Assembly (NCBI GenBank): GCA_963719135.1
Contig: CAVRAZ010000003.1
Span: 186,001-250,000 of the forward strand
Length of the DNA: 64,000 nucleotides
Direction: 5' to 3'
Source: CAVRAZ01 sp963719135
GTDB lineage: Bacteria > Pseudomonadota > Gammaproteobacteria > DSM-19610
Positions within the stretch are counted from its first letter, which is position 1, and every line of letters begins with the position of its first letter. Below, one piece after another: positions 1-9,311 of the stretch. The position numbers were made by a program, and so were the translations under genes. The notes under the pieces were generated by a model. The model saw only the letters and a list, made by a program, of their open reading frames with translations. It ran no database searches and was not told the DNA's origin.

Positions 1-286
1 TCGCGCCCGATCGACTCGAGCCGCTCGGCCAATGCGTCGCGGCCCGGTCGAGCGCAGCTTGGCGATCACTTCGTCGGACGCGCTCGAAGTAGGCCTCGAT
101 CGCCGGCTTGTTGACGCTGGTGACGATGACGATGTGGTCGATTCCGGCACCGACGGCCTCGTCGATGATCAGTTGCAGCGCAGGGGTGTCGATGATCGGC
201 AGCAGCTCCTTCGGAACGGCCTTGGTCGCTGGTAGGAACCGCGTGCCGAGCCCGGCCGCGGGAATGACGGCGGTGCGAACCTGCAT
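1..286 (-). pseudogene. galU: UTP-glucose-1-phosphate uridylyltransferase, N-terminal part
   Basis: This is the start of a GalU-type nucleotidyltransferase, which makes UDP-glucose from UTP and glucose-1-phosphate. The first 69 residues read cleanly: the nucleotide-binding loop PAAGLGTRFLPATKAVPKE is followed by LPIIDTPALQLIIDEA and IVTSVNKPAIEAYFER. Near position 77 the frame shifts; the continuation DEVIAKLRSTGRD is found in another frame. The gene runs off the left edge. It is divergent from an fmdB-type gene, an order I associate with actinobacteria. The frameshift may be decay or a sequence error, and the two cannot be told apart here. Confidence 0.8.
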
Positions 287-371
287 CGGGCGATGTTACG
301 GCGCGCCGCTCCGCGCCCGCTAGCATTAGCACTCGAACCCTTCGACTGCTAATACCAACGGCGGAGCCGAC

Positions 372-680
372 ATGCCTACCTACGTCTACAAGTTCATCGA
401 CACCGGCGAGACCATCGAGGTCCAGCAGGCGTTCACCGACGATGCCCTCACCCACGCGACGCATCCCGGCGACGGGCGAGAACCTGAAGGTCAAGAAGGT
501 CTTCACTCCGGTGGGCGTGACCTTCAAGGGCGGCGGGTTCTACAAGACCGACAGCCGCGGCGGGAAGTCGAAGTCGTCGTCGACCTCGAGCACGACGTCG
601 AGCGAGTCCTCGTCGACGACCACGTCAGGCGACTCGGGCAGCAGTTCGACCCCGCCAGCAACCCGCGCCGGCAAAGACTG
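372..680 (+). pseudogene. FmdB-type small zinc-ribbon-like protein, frameshifted
   Basis: The N-terminus MPTYVYKFIDTGETIEVQQA is typical of the FmdB family of putative regulatory proteins. After about 32 residues the frame shifts (around 460-470). It continues in the next frame as ATGENLKVKKVFTPVGVTFK and GGGFYKTDSRGGKS, then a serine/threonine-rich low-complexity tail. The zinc-ribbon cysteines of the classical family are absent, as in a variant I recall from Acidimicrobiia-like actinobacteria. The 3' end is uncertain because the tail loses its frame near 680. Function is unknown beyond family membership. Confidence 0.7.
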
Positions 681-757
681 CCGCCAGCAGCGATTGAGCG
701 CCCGCTGCGGATTCTCGACGCAAGCTCGATCGCGAGCGCGAGATCAGCAGCTCTTGC

Positions 758-1027
758 TTACTCGACCAGTCGAATGACTCCGCTGTCGGGGGAACCGACG
801 ATCAGCGGCATGATCCGGACCAAGTGGCCACTCGCAACGATGTTGGTCACCATGTTCTGGTGATGCGACTCGATCGATCTCCATCGTTCCAGGAGCATGA
901 ACTTGTGCTCGTCATCTTGTCGTTGGTACAGCTCGAAGGTCTCGCAACCGTCCGCTGTCCTGCTGATGTCGCGGCCCTCCGACAGAAGCGAGCCTGACCG
1001 ATCGCGAGGCGGCTGTCCAGCGATCAC
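758..1027 (-). CDS. Antibiotic biosynthesis monooxygenase (ABM) domain protein
   Basis: The C-terminal two thirds match small ABM-fold quinol or heme-type monooxygenases: GCETFELYQRQDD, then FMLLERWRSIESHHQNM, then SGHLVRIMPLIVGS. These are small dimeric ferredoxin-like-fold enzymes of varied substrate. The first ~28 residues do not look like a family N-terminus, so the start is unreliable and a frameshift there is likely. It lies on the same strand as the acetyltransferase 70 bp upstream. Confidence 0.65.
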   Translation of the reverse strand: MIAGQPPRDRSGSLLSEGRDISRTADGCETFELYQRQDDEHKFMLLERWRSIESHHQNMVTNIVASGHLVRIMPLIVGSPDSGVIRLVE

Positions 1028-1097
1028 AACCGCAGTCGTGGCCTGTTGCAGTTCCAGCTCCGGATTCGCGGATTCGACCGGATGCCGAGTTGAAGGA

Positions 1098-1682
1098 CTA
1101 TCGCGCCGCCCTCAGCATGAACAGGATTGGCGGGCATGCTCCAGCTTGCGCCTTGCCAGTGACCTCGAAGCCGTGACGCTCGTAGAAGGAAACGCTGCGT
1201 GGATTGGGGGTTTCGAGATAGGCGGGCAGATGACCCACGTCAACGATCTGGAGGCAACGCTTCATCAACTGCCCACCGAGCCCGGTTCCCTGTAGGGCGC
1301 TGTCGACGCCAAACCACGGGAGGTACCAATGCGGATAATCGGGGTGGGCTTCATCCATCTGGTCAAGAACCGCAAACAGGTCGCCGTGTTGAGCGGGCGA
1401 GACGCTCTCGGCGAGCACCGTGGCGATTTGGTCGCCGTCTGGTCCCGCACCCGGGGGCAACCACAGAGCGACGGCCGAGAAGTCACCCAGACTCCAGACG
1501 GTCTGTTGGCCGAACGACCTCCCACCAAACGCTGCCAGGAAGTCGGGGAAATGCGTGAGATATCGCTGAGACTCGGGATAGAGCCAGCGCTCGACGGGGT
1601 CGTCCATGAACGCCGAAACAAGGGTGGCGTACACCTTCGCCTGTTCACCTTCGGATACAGCTGAGAACGATACGGCACTCAC
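1098..1682 (-). CDS. GNAT-family N-acetyltransferase
   Basis: A GCN5-related acetyltransferase of about 194 residues, which transfers acetyl from acetyl-CoA to an amine. The acetyl-CoA-binding motif A is visible as LQGTGLGGQLMKRCL, followed by the motif B pattern LETPNPRSVSFYERHGFEV. The N-terminal half (VYATLVSAFMDDPVERWLYP) resembles the subgroup with a long N-terminal helix pair. I prefer the GTG start at 1682, because the longer open frame to 1781 adds an arginine-rich stretch without family character. The substrate cannot be predicted. Confidence 0.75.
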   Translation of the reverse strand: MSAVSFSAVSEGEQAKVYATLVSAFMDDPVERWLYPESQRYLTHFPDFLAAFGGRSFGQQTVWSLGDFSAVALWLPPGAGPDGDQIATVLAESVSPAQHGDLFAVLDQMDEAHPDYPHWYLPWFGVDSALQGTGLGGQLMKRCLQIVDVGHLPAYLETPNPRSVSFYERHGFEVTGKAQAGACPPILFMLRAAR

Positions 1683-1835
1683 GCACACCCTCCGAACAGC
1701 TCTCTGTGCGCACCAATTGACCGGCGATACGCGCCGACGTCCACATGGGCGCATATTGCCCTGATGGATGCGACAGCGCAAGGGTCTCTGCCGGCGCAGA
1801 ACGACGAGCGGCGAGCGACAGATCTGTGCCTGACC

Positions 1836-2267
1836 TCAAGTGGCGGCGACGAGTTGCTCTCGAAGGATGTCCACATGACCGGCGTGGCGAGCGGTTTCCT
1901 CGATCATGTGAGTGAGGATCTCGCGGAGCGAGCGATGCTGACTTCGTCCAGGTTCCGTGCCGGTTGCGAGCGTCGACAAGTCTGGGCACTCGCCGACGAT
2001 CCGGTCGCTGTCGCTGCACGCAGTGAGATAGGCAGCAATGACCTCTTCGGAGTGGATGTCGGGCGGCACGTCCATCGACATCTCACAGACGATGTCCTCG
2101 TTCAGGAAGACCAGTCTGAACCAGTGTCGTTCGACATCTGCGAGGTGATAGATGACGCCGAGGATGCTGGTGCCCGAAGGCACGCCTCGGTGGCGGAGTT
2201 GCGTCTCGTTGAGGGACTCGTTGGATTTGACCAGGGCGCGTCGCATCTTGTTCAGGTAGTGCAACAA
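1836..2267 (-). CDS. DinB/DUF664-family protein
   Basis: A four-helix DinB-like protein. Putative metal-binding histidines are in IYHLADVERHWFR and in EETARHAGHVDILREQL, the usual position of the family's C-terminal histidine pair. Such proteins are often thiol-dependent or of unknown enzymatic role. The first residues LHYLNKMRRAL are probably preceded by a few more (SETFLLHYL), but no good start lies upstream, so the N-terminus may be frameshifted or start at TTG. Confidence 0.7.
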   Translation of the reverse strand: MLHYLNKMRRALVKSNESLNETQLRHRGVPSGTSILGVIYHLADVERHWFRLVFLNEDIVCEMSMDVPPDIHSEEVIAAYLTACSDSDRIVGECPDLSTLATGTEPGRSQHRSLREILTHMIEETARHAGHVDILREQLVAAT

Positions 2268-2405
2268 GAACGTCTCGCTCCGAACTGACGAGGTCCGGTG
2301 CTGCTGAATTCTCCACGACCGGGAGCGTAACCGCCGCTCGCAAACGCCCTATCGTCTGCGAGGGGCGCACGCGTATGGGATTGGCAAAGTTGGCCAACGC
2401 GACGT

Positions 2406-2755
2406 TCACTGCAATCGGTCGAGGGGTGCCTTTTCGAGAAGCCGGGCCATCACGGCCTGTCCCCTCTCCGACGGATGGGTGAAGTCTGCGGAGACCAGCT
2501 CCTTTAAGGATGCGGTTCCGTCCGGGCCGTTGAAAGCGTAATACAAGTCAGCACACACGAACCGGTGAGCGGTTGCTACGTCACAGTTCATGCTGTTCCA
2601 GTCGTTGGTCAGCGACACCATGATCGATGCGACCTTGGTCATGTCGGCCGGGGCGAAGTCAGCGACTGTACCGTCACCCCCGGGTTGCCCTTCAGGTTGT
2701 TGAAGACACCGAATGTGACGCGTAGCTGAGGTCGATTCGCTGCCGGATATAGAAG
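2406..2755 (-). pseudogene. SGNH/GDSL hydrolase, C-terminal fragment, frameshifted
   Basis: This is the C-terminal end of an SGNH-type esterase. The last catalytic block is visible as ADFTHPSERGQAVMARLL, with the Asp and His of the catalytic triad. Upstream, LRVTFGVFNNLKGNPG reads in a different frame from TVADFAPADMTKVASIM, so there is a frameshift near 2690 in a G/C homopolymer. The gene is cut at about 2755 where the IS91-derived repeat begins, so the nucleophile-containing N-terminus is missing. Confidence 0.65.
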
Positions 2756-3340
2756 ATAAAAGCCCTTTTCCGCGCGAGTCAACCGGTCGTTCACGAGTAA
2801 CGAAGGGTCACGCGCCCCGCCACCCCCCGAAAGCCTCGCCCGTTCAGTCCTCATCCTCGAAAAACGTCCCCTGCGACCGCTACCTTCCGACCCATCCCGG
2901 CCGGCCGTTCAGCCGATGCCCTGCCATGCACCTCGGGGTGGCAGCCTCCGGTGTCGAACGGGGGCGGTGGTGTCAGCCGAATAGAGCGCCAGGCGGCGTC
3001 CGGCTTTCGGGCTTTGGTACGGGCTCGCGGGTTTCGTCTTTGCTCTTCAGGTGATCGAGGATCTTCTTGATCACAACCGGGTCTTCGATGCAGGCGATCA
3101 CCTTCACCGCGCCGCCGCAGTCACGGCCGGCGTTTGATCTTGCGTTTCATCCTCCGTCCTGGCCTGATTGCCCCTGCCCCGCTTCGCCGGCGTCACCTGC
3201 GCACGGTGCTTGCTGTTCGGCGCGAACACCCGATGAAAACGGGTGAGATTCACTCTTGGTTTGGGCACCCGTGCCGCCAAGCGGGCAATGCAGTCGAGCG
3301 GCTCGAAGATCACGTGCGCGGTCGCGTCGCGGTAGGGGGT
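2751..3340 (-). mobile_element. IS91-family element, 3' end fragment (copy 1)
   Basis: The minus strand encodes the C-terminus of an IS91/Y2 rolling-circle transposase: EPLDCIARLAARVPKPRVNL and VFAPNSKHRAQVTPAKRG, then, in another frame, DCGGAVKVIACIEDPVVIKK with the zinc-ribbon cysteines, ending at a stop at 2973-2975. About 25 residues between these blocks appear deleted. The ~220 bp after the stop, ending in AAAAGGGCTTTT, is the presumed oriIS end. The same 336 bp recurs at 8976-9311 in the same orientation. The fragment joins a broken SGNH hydrolase on the left and a broken ABC transporter on the right. Confidence 0.8.
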
Positions 3341-4697
3341 CTGCGTGTTAAGGACGTCGCCGAGACGCTCGATGGAAACGCCCGCCTGCTGAAAGTTCTG
3401 CCACAGCTGCACCAGCCGCAGCACCGGACCGCTGACGCGGGCGGCGAGCATGTTGAACGCAATCAACTGACCGACGCTGAGGTCGCCCCGGATCACCGAG
3501 CGGGCACCGACCCAGAGGATCAGCGCGATCACCAGCTTGTTGATCAGACCCGCGACCTGGTTGGCGATGGTGTTCAGGTTGGCCGCCTTGAAACCGGCCT
3601 GCACATAAGCCGCAAGCTGTTCTTCCCAGCGGCGCTGCATCTGCGGCTCGATGGCCATTGCCTTGAGCGTTTCCACGCCGTTCACCGATTCGACCAGGAA
3701 AGCCTGGTTCTCCGCACCCCGGCTGAATTTCTCGTTGACGCGGGCGCGCAGGACGGGGCTGACATAGAGCGACAGAGCCAGATAGGCCGGCAGGGAACCG
3801 GCGACGATGTAGGTCAGCGTTGGACTGTAACAGTGCATCACCAGCAGAAACACGACCGTAAAGAGCAGGTCGATCACCAGGGTCAGCGCGGAGCCTGTGA
3901 TGAAGTTGCGGATGGTTTCCAGCTCGCGCACCCGCGCCACGGAATCACGCACGCGGCGCGCGCCGAAGTAGGTCATGGGCAGGTTCAGCAGGTGCCGATA
4001 GAGTTTCGCACCCAGATCGACGTCGACACGGTTGGTGGTGTGCGAGAAGACGTAGGTGCGCAAACCGCCGAGCACCACCTCGAACAGAAAGACCACGACA
4101 AGCCCGAAGGCCAGCACATCGAGCGTCGTCAACCCCTTGTGCACCAGCACCTTGTCGATAACCACCTGGAAGAACGGCGGGGTGATCAGCGCGAACAGTT
4201 GCAGGAAGAAGGACGCGACCGGGACTTCGGCGAACAGTCCGCGATACCTGACCAGCGCCGGAACGAACCAGCGGAAGCCGAACCGGGCGGTGCTGCCGCA
4301 TGCCGCCGCACGCCGGGTCACGAGGATCAATTGATGATTCCAGGCGGCTCGAACAGGTCACGGGGAAGCGTCAGGGACGGGCTTCGAGCGGGTCGTGCAG
4401 CAGCACTTTATCTGCATCGATGCGGGCCAGCACCATCCAGTGCCCGTCGACGTGCTGAATCAGCGCCGGAACCGGCGTCCCGGCCAGCGACCGCCAACTG
4501 CCGACAGCCAACCGCGCCTTCAGCCCCAGGTGACGCGCTGCGCGCAGAATCTGTTCGGCCGTGAAGGATTCGCCGGACCGGCCAAACCGGTGGCGAAGCT
4601 CATCGGCATCCGCCGCCAGCCCGTGGTAGCGTGCGACAAGAACGAGAACGTCGAGGCCCGTGTCTTCCGATACGCCGGGCTTAACCCTGTGCGGCAC
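3341..4697 (-). pseudogene. Type I secretion ABC transporter (HlyB-like), truncated
   Basis: This encoded an inner-membrane ABC exporter of the HlyB/CyaB group. The N-terminal C39-like domain (4371-4697) has the HWMVLARIDADKVLLHDP block but lacks an obvious catalytic cysteine, as in HlyB. It starts at GTG 4697 after an AAAGGGA ribosome-binding site. Two frameshifts near 4340-4371 separate it from the transmembrane domain (FALITPPFFQVVIDKVLVHK through GARSVIRGDLSVGQLIAFN). The ATPase domain is missing: at SIERLGDVLN the reading frame runs into the IS91 transposase C-terminus, so the open frame 3104-4330 is a chimera. The FG-GAP protein upstream on the same strand could have been its substrate; that is inference. 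Confidence 0.8.
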
Positions 4698-4878
4698 TTC
4701 CCTTTACCCTGTATCTCTTTCCGGATCGAATCGCCGGTCGACTCCGCTGTTCCAGCATCCCGGGCTGACTATAGCTTCCGGACCAGGGTGGTTCAATCAG
4801 AAATTTCTGAAATGACGGTCATAGGCGGCAACAGCCGCAGGCCTCTACCGTCTCCGCACGATTCCGGCTTCATGGAGC

Positions 4879-4912
4879 AAAAAAAATCCCGGTCGCCGAG
4901 GCCACCGGGATA
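4879..4912 (-). terminator. Rho-independent terminator of the FG-GAP gene
   Basis: Read on the minus strand, an ATCCCGGT...ACCGGGAT stem is followed directly by an eight-T tract. It lies about 70 bp downstream of the FG-GAP protein stop and upstream of the transporter remnant, so the two were not obligatorily one transcript. Confidence 0.8.
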
Positions 4913-4981
4913 TTCATTCAAAGCCACTGCCCCTGGTGTGTGGCCGTTCTCAGGTTCGTTTGACGCCTGCGCTTCTCCGGC

Positions 4982-7324
4982 TCAATCGTCGTCGATGATC
5001 GTCACCGTGCCATCGCCCTGTGCGACCGGCGCGCCGCTGGCGCCGGACAGGTGCAGCGTGAAGTACTCGGTCGGCTCCGCCAGGGTGTCGTTGGTGATCG
5101 GTACGCTCACCACCTGGACCGTCTCGCCGGGATTGAACGTCAGGGTACCGCTGCGATACTTGTAGTCGGCGTTGCCACCCTTGGCTGTTCCGGCCTTCGT
5201 CGCATAATTGACCGTCACCGTCTGCCCGCTCGGCGCATCCAGCGTCACCGGTATCTGCGCGTTGCCGACCGACTCGGTGACCGACACATCGTTGGCCGTC
5301 AGACCGGGTCCAACCGGATCCGGTGCCACGGGACCGGGCGAGACCGGGTCGATGGAACCGCCTTCCGTGACCTGGTAAATCTGGTCAGCGCTTACGCCGT
5401 TGAACGTGTCGACGAACCCACTTGGCCAATGTACCTGTATATTGACGTTCTGGTTGCTGCCGAGTCCGAAGTGGATGCGCTTGAAGTTCTGCGACCAGCG
5501 GTGCTGCCCGCCGTTTTCCTCTCTGAGCTGGGTCACGCCGCCGGCCGTCGCATAAACCTTCGCGCCGATGGCATCGCGATTGGAGGCCGTTCCCACCAGG
5601 TCGAGTTCGATCCAGTGATTGCTGTTGACCGTGACGTTGCGGTACAGCTGGTCGGGCGAGTTGAACCGCACCGGGAAAAGCTCCATGCCGTTGGTCACGA
5701 ACATGTCCAGCCTGCCGTCGCCGTCGAAGTCGGCGACCACGACACTGTCACCCAGACCGAGCTTGTCGGTCACCTCCGACCCGATCGGACCCTCGGCGCC
5801 GCCGGCGTTGGGGACCAGATCAAACTGGCCGTCGCCACGATTCGCGTACAGCCGGTTGGCAAGGTTTTCCACACCGCCGGTGCAGACCATGTAGACGTCC
5901 TCGTCCATGTCGTTGTCGAAGTCTCCCGCCGCCGTGCTCACGCAACTCACGGGCGCTCCCAGATCGCCCAGGGTGGTCGTTTGCGTCAGCGGCTTGGTGG
6001 TGCCGGCAAACCCCTGGCCGTTGTTCAGCAACATGACCGGCGACAGCGGGCCGTCGATGGCTTCGGTGCCGACCGTCTCCAGATTGGATATGTCGTTGGA
6101 ACTCGTCACAACGAAATAAGCCGTGGCGTACTGCCCGCCGTTGGCGATGTCGAATTCCCATTCCTGGGTCGACGGATCGTACCCCATGTAGAGACCGAGG
6201 TCCGCCGCCGCCGAGCTGTGGGGCTTGATGCCCTGATTCATCGGGTCGCTCGCCTGCAGCGAAAACTTGTAATGCGTCGAGTTGATCCTGGCGCTCGCAT
6301 CGGGATGGTAGCCGGTGCTGCCGATGTACATGCGGACCAGACCCTGGAAGGTGTTGAGGTCTATGTTCAAATCACCGTTGGGTGACTTGAAGCGGAATGT
6401 CTTGTCCGCACTGCCGGCGCTGGTCGTGAACCAGGTCTCCACCAGGTTCGGCGCGAACTGCTTCGATTGGAACGGTCTCAAGCGGCCGCGAATCAGCAGG
6501 ATGTCGTCCTTCTGGTCGCCGTTGAAGTCGGCCACCACGGAATCGCACACGGGTCCGACCGTAGGAATGTTGCTCTTGATGTTCCGGAAGGGGATCGTGG
6601 TCATGTCGTACGCGGCAGTCGGAAAAGTGCCTTCCGGTCCGCCGACGTACTCCATCGTACCGTCGTCGTTCAGGTCGATCAGGTGCCCGTAGTTGGTCGC
6701 CTGCGTGTGCTTGAACAGGGTGACATTGCGGGTGTCGGTGAACGTGCCGGTGGCCGGGTTCTGCAGCAGCGACCAGCTCTGGGTCCGGGCCTGCATGAGC
6801 AGGTCCAGCACACCATCGTTGTTGTAGTCGAACCACAACGGGTTGCGGCCCTCTTTGTCGTCCACCACACCGGCACCGTTGGTCCGATTGCGGAGAACAC
6901 CGCCTTCATTCATCATCAGCTGCCCGTCCCAGCGCGCACCGGTGGTGATATAGAGGTCTTCGTCACCGTCGTTGTCGATATCGGCCCAGGCTGCCCCGTG
7001 CTGGTCATCGACCGCAAAGCCATCCTGCAAGGCACGCCCCACGTCGAGCTTGCTGGTCACGTCCTTGAAGGTGCCGTCGCAATTGTTCTTGTAGATCGCG
7101 GACTGGGACCTGTGGTGATTCACGAACAAGTCGGGACAGCGATCGTTGTTGAAGTCTCCCCAGGACGCCCCCCAGGCCTCCGCCGCCGTGAACGGCCCGG
7201 CGACTTCCTGAAAGGCAATTCCACCCAGTGCTGATCCCGAGACCGAAAACAGCGCAGCTGACAAACCGATCGTCAACCGCACATTGCCGAGAATTCCACT
7301 TGCATTACCGCGTTTCATTTTCAT
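4982..7324 (-). CDS. Secreted FG-GAP/VCBS, ASPIC/UnbV and Calx-beta protein
   Basis: A 780-residue exported protein. The ATG at 7324 is preceded by GGGGGCGGT. The first ~36 residues form a signal peptide (positively charged MKMKRGN, hydrophobic LTIGLSAALFSVSGSALG). The body holds FG-GAP/VCBS-type propeller repeats with calcium-like DxDxDG motifs, for example GDFNNDRCPDLFVN, DIDNDGDEDLYIT, DFNGDQKDDILL and DFDGDGRLDMFVTN. An ASPIC/UnbV domain follows (NHWIELDLVGTASNRDAIGA, then VHWPSGFVDTFNGV). A Calx-beta domain ends the protein (TVTVNYATKAGTAKGG through EYFTLHLSGA to TVTIIDDD). A cell-surface or adhesive role is likely from the domain set, but no substrate is evident. Confidence 0.85.
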   Translation of the reverse strand: MKMKRGNASGILGNVRLTIGLSAALFSVSGSALGGIAFQEVAGPFTAAEAWGASWGDFNNDRCPDLFVNHHRSQSAIYKNNCDGTFKDVTSKLDVGRALQDGFAVDDQHGAAWADIDNDGDEDLYITTGARWDGQLMMNEGGVLRNRTNGAGVVDDKEGRNPLWFDYNNDGVLDLLMQARTQSWSLLQNPATGTFTDTRNVTLFKHTQATNYGHLIDLNDDGTMEYVGGPEGTFPTAAYDMTTIPFRNIKSNIPTVGPVCDSVVADFNGDQKDDILLIRGRLRPFQSKQFAPNLVETWFTTSAGSADKTFRFKSPNGDLNIDLNTFQGLVRMYIGSTGYHPDASARINSTHYKFSLQASDPMNQGIKPHSSAAADLGLYMGYDPSTQEWEFDIANGGQYATAYFVVTSSNDISNLETVGTEAIDGPLSPVMLLNNGQGFAGTTKPLTQTTTLGDLGAPVSCVSTAAGDFDNDMDEDVYMVCTGGVENLANRLYANRGDGQFDLVPNAGGAEGPIGSEVTDKLGLGDSVVVADFDGDGRLDMFVTNGMELFPVRFNSPDQLYRNVTVNSNHWIELDLVGTASNRDAIGAKVYATAGGVTQLREENGGQHRWSQNFKRIHFGLGSNQNVNIQVHWPSGFVDTFNGVSADQIYQVTEGGSIDPVSPGPVAPDPVGPGLTANDVSVTESVGNAQIPVTLDAPSGQTVTVNYATKAGTAKGGNADYKYRSGTLTFNPGETVQVVSVPITNDTLAEPTEYFTLHLSGASGAPVAQGDGTVTIIDDD

Positions 7325-8346
7325 ACCGCCCCCATGAACTGCTAAACGACCACACAGGTCAACTTGCGTTATTGAGACTTGCATAAACGGGTGACCGCCA
7401 ATGCCTCCTTATTGTCGTTCCGGCGCAGGCCTGGAATGACGGCGGAGATTGTCAACCACTCAGCGAAGCCGCTATAGTTAAACGAACTGTCCCTCGGAAC
7501 GTGATCAGGGTTCCGGTGTACGAAGCTAGAGTCTGGATCTGGGTAAAACTGCAGGTAGGCAGAAGATCTGCCGGATTTCGTCAATCCACCACCATCGGTG
7601 AATCAAAGGTCGCCGAACACTGGCGGAACGGCCTTGAAGCTAACGTGATGTGGGGGGTTGAAGGCAGATACCAGAACCAGACATCTGATCAAGTTTCAGT
7701 AGTCCCTGTAGCACCGCTTCCCTGTACTCGCTTGCTAATCTGGAGTAGCGACCTCTCTTTGACCTCTCTTTAGAGTCAAAATCAGTCTAATCCAAAAACG
7801 GTGGCTGTCAATAGGCGGTTCGCGCAAAAGATGTAACGAATTGTATAGCCGCCCCATCGGACACAGAGTCACGTCATTGCAACGACGTCCGATACCGTTC
7901 CTCGAGTCGGTGGAGCAGCCGTTTGGTTCATCCCTGCCCGGCGCCCTGTGGATGCGCTACGAGCCCCGCAAACAACCTTGACTATCGACATGTTGCATCG
8001 CTTTCCTGTGGGAAGAGAAGAAATGGCAAGTGAACGGGAAACCCGCCTGTTCACCAACGCAGGACAGGCTCCGTACCCGGCAAAGCAACCGGCTCCGGCG
8101 GCATAATACGGGGTCGACGCTTTTGTCAACCAGGACGACGTGCTTTAGCAACATTCCGCGGCTCCCATCAGGCTGACGGGCACGCTGATCGCGTCGTTCC
8201 GAAACCCGTCGCGCCACTGCTCCGCAAGCGTACCTCTGCCGACCGTCGTCGCTCACTCCTTCACCCGGCAATGGAATAGGTTGGCCGTACCAGACATCCT
8301 GAAACACTCCAGAATGCCGTTGCAGCGCAGACGTTGCTGCGGCTGC
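7325..8346. other. Gene-poor stretch between FG-GAP protein and hydrolase remnant
   Basis: No convincing coding region was found. It contains a dispersed intergenic motif of the GTCGTTCCGGCGCAGGCC type near 7414-7432, a class common in proteobacterial spacers and also seen near 50150-50400 and 56560. A short direct repeat GACCTCTCTTT occurs twice near 7750-7771. The short open frames here lack family character. Confidence 0.4.
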
Positions 8347-8970
8347 TCAGCGGCTCGCGGATACCGGCGTCCAGGGTTTGCGCACCGCCTGCCGGATGAA
8401 ATCGACCAGACGAAGCCGGTTCGCCCGCCGGGGCGGAATAAATGCGTCGACATGGTGGCCGCCGGGAATGATCCACAGCGTCTTGACGCCGGTGGCGGCA
8501 GCGTAAAGTTGATAGGCGTGGCGGACAGGAACGATCGGGTCCGCCGAACCGTGAACGATCAGAAGCGGCGTGCCGTCGAGATGCGTCACGGCGGTGATCG
8601 GGTCGTAGCGGTGGGTCATGCCGTAGGCCATCCACTGAAACGGCCACGCGAACCAGATATCCGACATCTTCTCACGGAGAATGAGCGGATAGCTGGCGAA
8701 AGCGCTTTCCGAGATCACTGCGCTGAACACATGCGGAAATTGCGCGGCGGTATAGAGAGCGATGGCGGCACCGATGCTCTGCCCATAGAGCACCAGCGGT
8801 TTGTCGCGGACATCCGGACGGCTGCTCAGATAGGCGAGCGCCGCGTCGGCATCCCGGTTGGCACGCTCGACATCGGCCTCGCCTGTGGATCGACCGAACC
8901 CCCGGTAGTCGAACAGGAAGACGTTGAAACCTTCCGCCGGCAACCAGTAGACAGCGGCGATGGGGTATAG
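8347..8970 (-). pseudogene. Alpha/beta hydrolase (BEM46/YsgH-like), N-terminally truncated
   Basis: A serine hydrolase of the alpha/beta fold. The frame is open from IAAVYWLPAEGFNVFLFDYR through the nucleophile elbow GQSIGAAIAL, the acid GSADPIVPVRHAYQL and the histidine GGHHVDAF. The family normally has about 80-100 residues before this point, including the HGN oxyanion strand. Here they are absent because the sequence switches at about 8970 to the IS91-derived repeat. The product would be inactive. Confidence 0.8.
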
Positions 8971-9311
8971 GACGCATAAAAGCCCTTTTCCGCGCGAGTC
9001 AACCGGTCATTCACGAGTAACGAAGGGTCACGCGCCCCGCCACCCCCCCGAAATCCTCTCCCGTTCAGTCCTCATCCTCGAAAAACTTCCCCTGCGACCG
9101 CTACCTTCCGACCCATCCCAGCCGGCCGTTCAGCCGATGCCCTGCCATGCACCTCGGGGTGGCAGCCTCCGGTGTCGAACGGGGGCGCTGGTGTCAGCCG
9201 AATAGAGCGCCAGGCGGCGCCCGGCTTTCGGGCTTTGGTACGGGCTCGCAGGTTTCCTATTTGCTCTTCAGGTGATCGAGGATCTTCTTGATCACAACCG
9301 GGTCTTCGATG
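8970..9311 (-). mobile_element. IS91-family element, 3' end fragment (copy 2)
   Basis: A second copy of the sequence at about 2751-3092, the same orientation and roughly 95 percent identical by eye. On the minus strand it encodes only IEDPVVIKKILDHLKSK, here with a stop at 9257-9259 where copy 1 reads through, followed by the ~280 bp non-coding 3' end that finishes with the AAAAGGGCTTTT palindrome. It separates a broken alpha/beta hydrolase from a cas4-cas1 gene lacking its N-terminus. Confidence 0.8.
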
